NCBI GenBank assembly: GCA_036560485.1
Contig: DATBRC010000033.1
Span: forward strand, 1 to 25,368
Reading direction: 5' to 3'
DNA: 25,368 nucleotides
From: DATBRC01 sp036560485
Lineage (GTDB): Bacteria; Pseudomonadota; Gammaproteobacteria; Burkholderiales; Burkholderiaceae_D
The notes beneath the pieces are model-generated. The model was not told where the DNA came from and did not search any database. It saw only the letters and a list, made by a program, of their open reading frames with translations. Both the position numbers and the translations under genes were made by a program. Of this stretch, positions 23,768-25,368 are shown in pieces. Each line of letters opens with the position of its first letter. Position 1 is the first letter of the stretch.

Positions 23768-23843
23768 TGGAGCGGGAGAAGAGTCTCGAACTCTCGACCT
23801 CAACCTTGGCAAGGTTGCGCTCTACCAACTGAGCTACTCCCGC
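23768..23843 (-). tRNA. tRNA-Gly (anticodon GCC)
   Basis: The 76-nt tRNA has acceptor arms GCGGGAG and CTCCCGC, the T-loop TTCGAGA, an encoded CCA and the anticodon loop TTGCCAA, giving GCC. It corresponds to glyW of E. coli, directly downstream of pgsA. Confidence 0.97.
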
Positions 23844-23861
23844 ATTTCACAACAGGTGCGT

Positions 23862-23889
23862 ATTATAGAGGATTACCCTTTTTTGTCAA
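23862..23889 (-). promoter_or_regulatory. Consensus sigma-70 promoter of tRNA-Gly
   Basis: On the minus strand a perfect TTGACA (23884-23889) and a perfect TATAAT (23862-23867) are separated by 16 bases, followed by a GC-rich discriminator ACGCACC. This is a strong stable-RNA promoter of the kind sensitive to the stringent response, and starts about 12 bases before the tRNA. Confidence 0.85.
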
Positions 23890-23940
23890 CCTTAAAGCTG
23901 GCGCGTGCCATCAATTAATTTGCGATTGATGTTACACATT

Positions 23941-24531
23941 CTAAGGTAGATGACCGGCATTCTCTTTAATGAGAGGCCATGCTTTGCGCAGATAGTAAAA
24001 CATCGACCACACTGTCAAGCCTGCAGCAATCCATAGCAGTATCTCTCCCCAATAATGGGTGTCGATAATGTCGAACAAGCGAGCATCGAAGAGCAACATT
24101 GGAATCGCAATCATTTGCGCAGTCGTCTTGATTTTTCCGATCGAACTAACAGCGACCGATTTTGAAGCGCCGATTTGTGCCATCCATTCACGCAACGCAG
24201 ATATCGCAATTTCGCGTCCAATGATAATAAACGCGATGATGGCAATATACTCAACGCTACGGAACTCCATTACGACCAGCAATGCGCCAGCCACCATCAG
24301 CTTGTCGGCAACCGGATCGAGAAATGCGCCAAACGCCGATGTTTGATTCCAGCGCCGAGCGAGAAATCCATCGAACCAATCTGTGATCGCTGCCACAATA
24401 AAAACAATGGTAGAGGCCAAGCCTTTATCAAAAGGTGACAGCCATGTGTCAGGCAAATAAAAAACGCCCACAACTAAAGGAATCAGCGCAACACGCAACC
24501 ACGTGAGCATGATAGGAGTATTGATGGGCAT
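23941..24531 (-). CDS. pgsA: CDP-diacylglycerol-glycerol-3-phosphate 3-phosphatidyltransferase
   Basis: The 196-residue inner-membrane enzyme makes phosphatidylglycerol phosphate from CDP-diacylglycerol and glycerol 3-phosphate, the committed step to phosphatidylglycerol and cardiolipin. The CDP-alcohol phosphatidyltransferase signature is complete: D51, D54-G55, A58-R59, G68, D72 and D76. About five to six hydrophobic helices surround it. The protein starts MPINTPIMLTWLRV, typical for PgsA. It lies between uvrC (174-bp gap, AT-rich, no clear promoter) and tRNA-Gly, the same order as in E. coli. Confidence 0.96.
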   Translation of the reverse strand: MPINTPIMLTWLRVALIPLVVGVFYLPDTWLSPFDKGLASTIVFIVAAITDWFDGFLARRWNQTSAFGAFLDPVADKLMVAGALLVVMEFRSVEYIAIIAFIIIGREIAISALREWMAQIGASKSVAVSSIGKIKTTAQMIAIPMLLFDARLFDIIDTHYWGEILLWIAAGLTVWSMFYYLRKAWPLIKENAGHLP

Positions 24532-24705
24532 ATATTTAAATTTGTATTTTGATTATTAAAACAAAATTTACGCTAGTCACGAATATATTTCCATAATTTA
24601 ACCCAGAAATTGCAATTGTGCTTTCTTGTATTGATAAAGATAAAAATTTAGTTATTCCCAATTATGAGGGCAACTGACAAAACATAAATACATCCGTTAG
24701 CATAA

Positions 24706-25368
24706 TCAATGCAATTGCTTGTAAATATCCTCGGCCAGTTGTCGAGAAATCCCTTCGACAGATGCCAGATCTTCTACACTCGCATCAATTACACCACGCA
24801 AACCGCCAAAACGCGCCAATAATTTTTGACGTCGTTTTGCACCGATCCCTTCGATTTCTTCCAGTCGCGATGTCTGACGCGTTTTAGCGCGTTTGGCGCG
24901 CATGCCTGTAATGGCAAAGCGATGTGCCTCATCACGAATTTGCGCAATCAACATTAACGCTGCTGATTCTTTTCCCAATTCTTGTGGCGCGCGGCCGTCG
25001 GCAAAAATCAAGGTTTCCAATCCTACCTTGCGGCCCTCACCTTTTGCTACGCCGACAATCAGGCTGATGTCCAAACCAAGCTCGCTAAATACCTGGCGTG
25101 CCATCTCAACTTGGCCCTTGCCACCATCGATTAATACGATATCCGGCATCACACCATCGCCGTTTGCGACCTTCTCATAACGGCGCATTAACACTTGACG
25201 CATCGCGGCGTAATCATCACCTGGCGTAATGTCGTTAATGTTGTAGCGTCTGTATTCACCATTTTGCATCGCGTGATGATGAAACACGACACAAGACGCC
25301 TGCGTTGCTTCACCTTGCGTATGGCTGATATCGAAGCATTCGATGCGCAATGCATCAATGTCGGCAAC
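24706..25368 (-). CDS. uvrC: Excinuclease ABC subunit C, 3' part
   Basis: The 221 visible residues are the C-terminal third of UvrC, which makes the two incisions around a lesion in nucleotide excision repair. The reading frame continues off the right edge of the window, so the apparent internal TTG start at 25350 is not real. The RNase H-like domain shows RIECFDISH (D13 of the visible part), VLIDGGKGQ (D81) and RDEAHRFAI (H149). Tandem helix-hairpin-helix motifs follow (EEIEGIGAKRRQKLLARFGG and SVEGISRQLAEDIYKQL). The end of the protein matches the family and no defect is visible. Confidence 0.95.
   Translation of the reverse strand, partial: VADIDALRIECFDISHTQGEATQASCVVFHHHAMQNGEYRRYNINDITPGDDYAAMRQVLMRRYEKVANGDGVMPDIVLIDGGKGQVEMARQVFSELGLDISLIVGVAKGEGRKVGLETLIFADGRAPQELGKESAALMLIAQIRDEAHRFAITGMRAKRAKTRQTSRLEEIEGIGAKRRQKLLARFGGLRGVIDASVEDLASVEGISRQLAEDIYKQLH

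Noticed and set aside
1..25368. CRISPR array, integron or prophage
   Set aside because: No regularly spaced repeats, attC-like cassettes, integrase or phage structural genes were seen.

Overview
The window looks like chromosomal DNA of a betaproteobacterium, probably Oxalobacteraceae (Herminiimonas/Janthinobacterium-like). This is inferred from the protein types (Mfd, an IspD-IspF pair, TesB, MaoC, a PEP-CTERM protein), the moderate GC content and the conserved uvrC-pgsA-tRNA block. No database search was possible. No phage, plasmid, transposase or CRISPR is visible.

Layout. Positions 1-3040 are accessory: the end of a small membrane protein, a DUF4123 protein (type VI secretion effector chaperone family), a 271-bp palindromic TA-flanked MITE-like element, and an ATP-grasp enzyme of unknown substrate. 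Positions 3270-5075 hold a cyclic-di-GMP-I (GEMM-I) riboswitch, a surface lipoprotein with two DUF1566 modules, and a strong terminator. Positions 5300-9513 carry a LysR regulator, a DUF475/TerC-type membrane protein, a cold-shock protein, an AI-2E family permease and a TMEM175-type channel. Positions 9635-15712 are housekeeping: ispF and ispD (isoprenoid precursors), mfd (transcription-coupled repair), serB (serine synthesis) and a small membrane protein. Positions 16002-21333 encode a PAS-GAF-PAS-GGDEF-EAL c-di-GMP enzyme, a MaoC hydratase, a small unknown protein overlapping a glutathione S-transferase gene, and TesB thioesterase. Positions 21334-22506 hold a PEP-CTERM surface protein behind a long upstream region with a sigma-54-like promoter and symmetric repeats. 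Positions 22745-25368 hold a small membrane protein, tRNA-Leu(UAA), tRNA-Cys(GCA), tRNA-Gly(GCC), pgsA and the 3' part of uvrC, all on the minus strand. This is the same order as E. coli uvrC-pgsA-glyW-cysT-leuZ.

The most interesting thread is c-di-GMP and the cell surface. The window contains a c-di-GMP sensing RNA controlling an exported lipoprotein, a dual GGDEF/EAL enzyme whose RxxD inhibitory site appears displaced from the active site by a short duplication, and an exosortase-type surface protein with a probable RpoN promoter. No single new multi-gene system is evident. The strongest candidates for follow-up are the riboswitch-lipoprotein unit, the displaced I-site, the MITE-like element and the PEP-CTERM control region.
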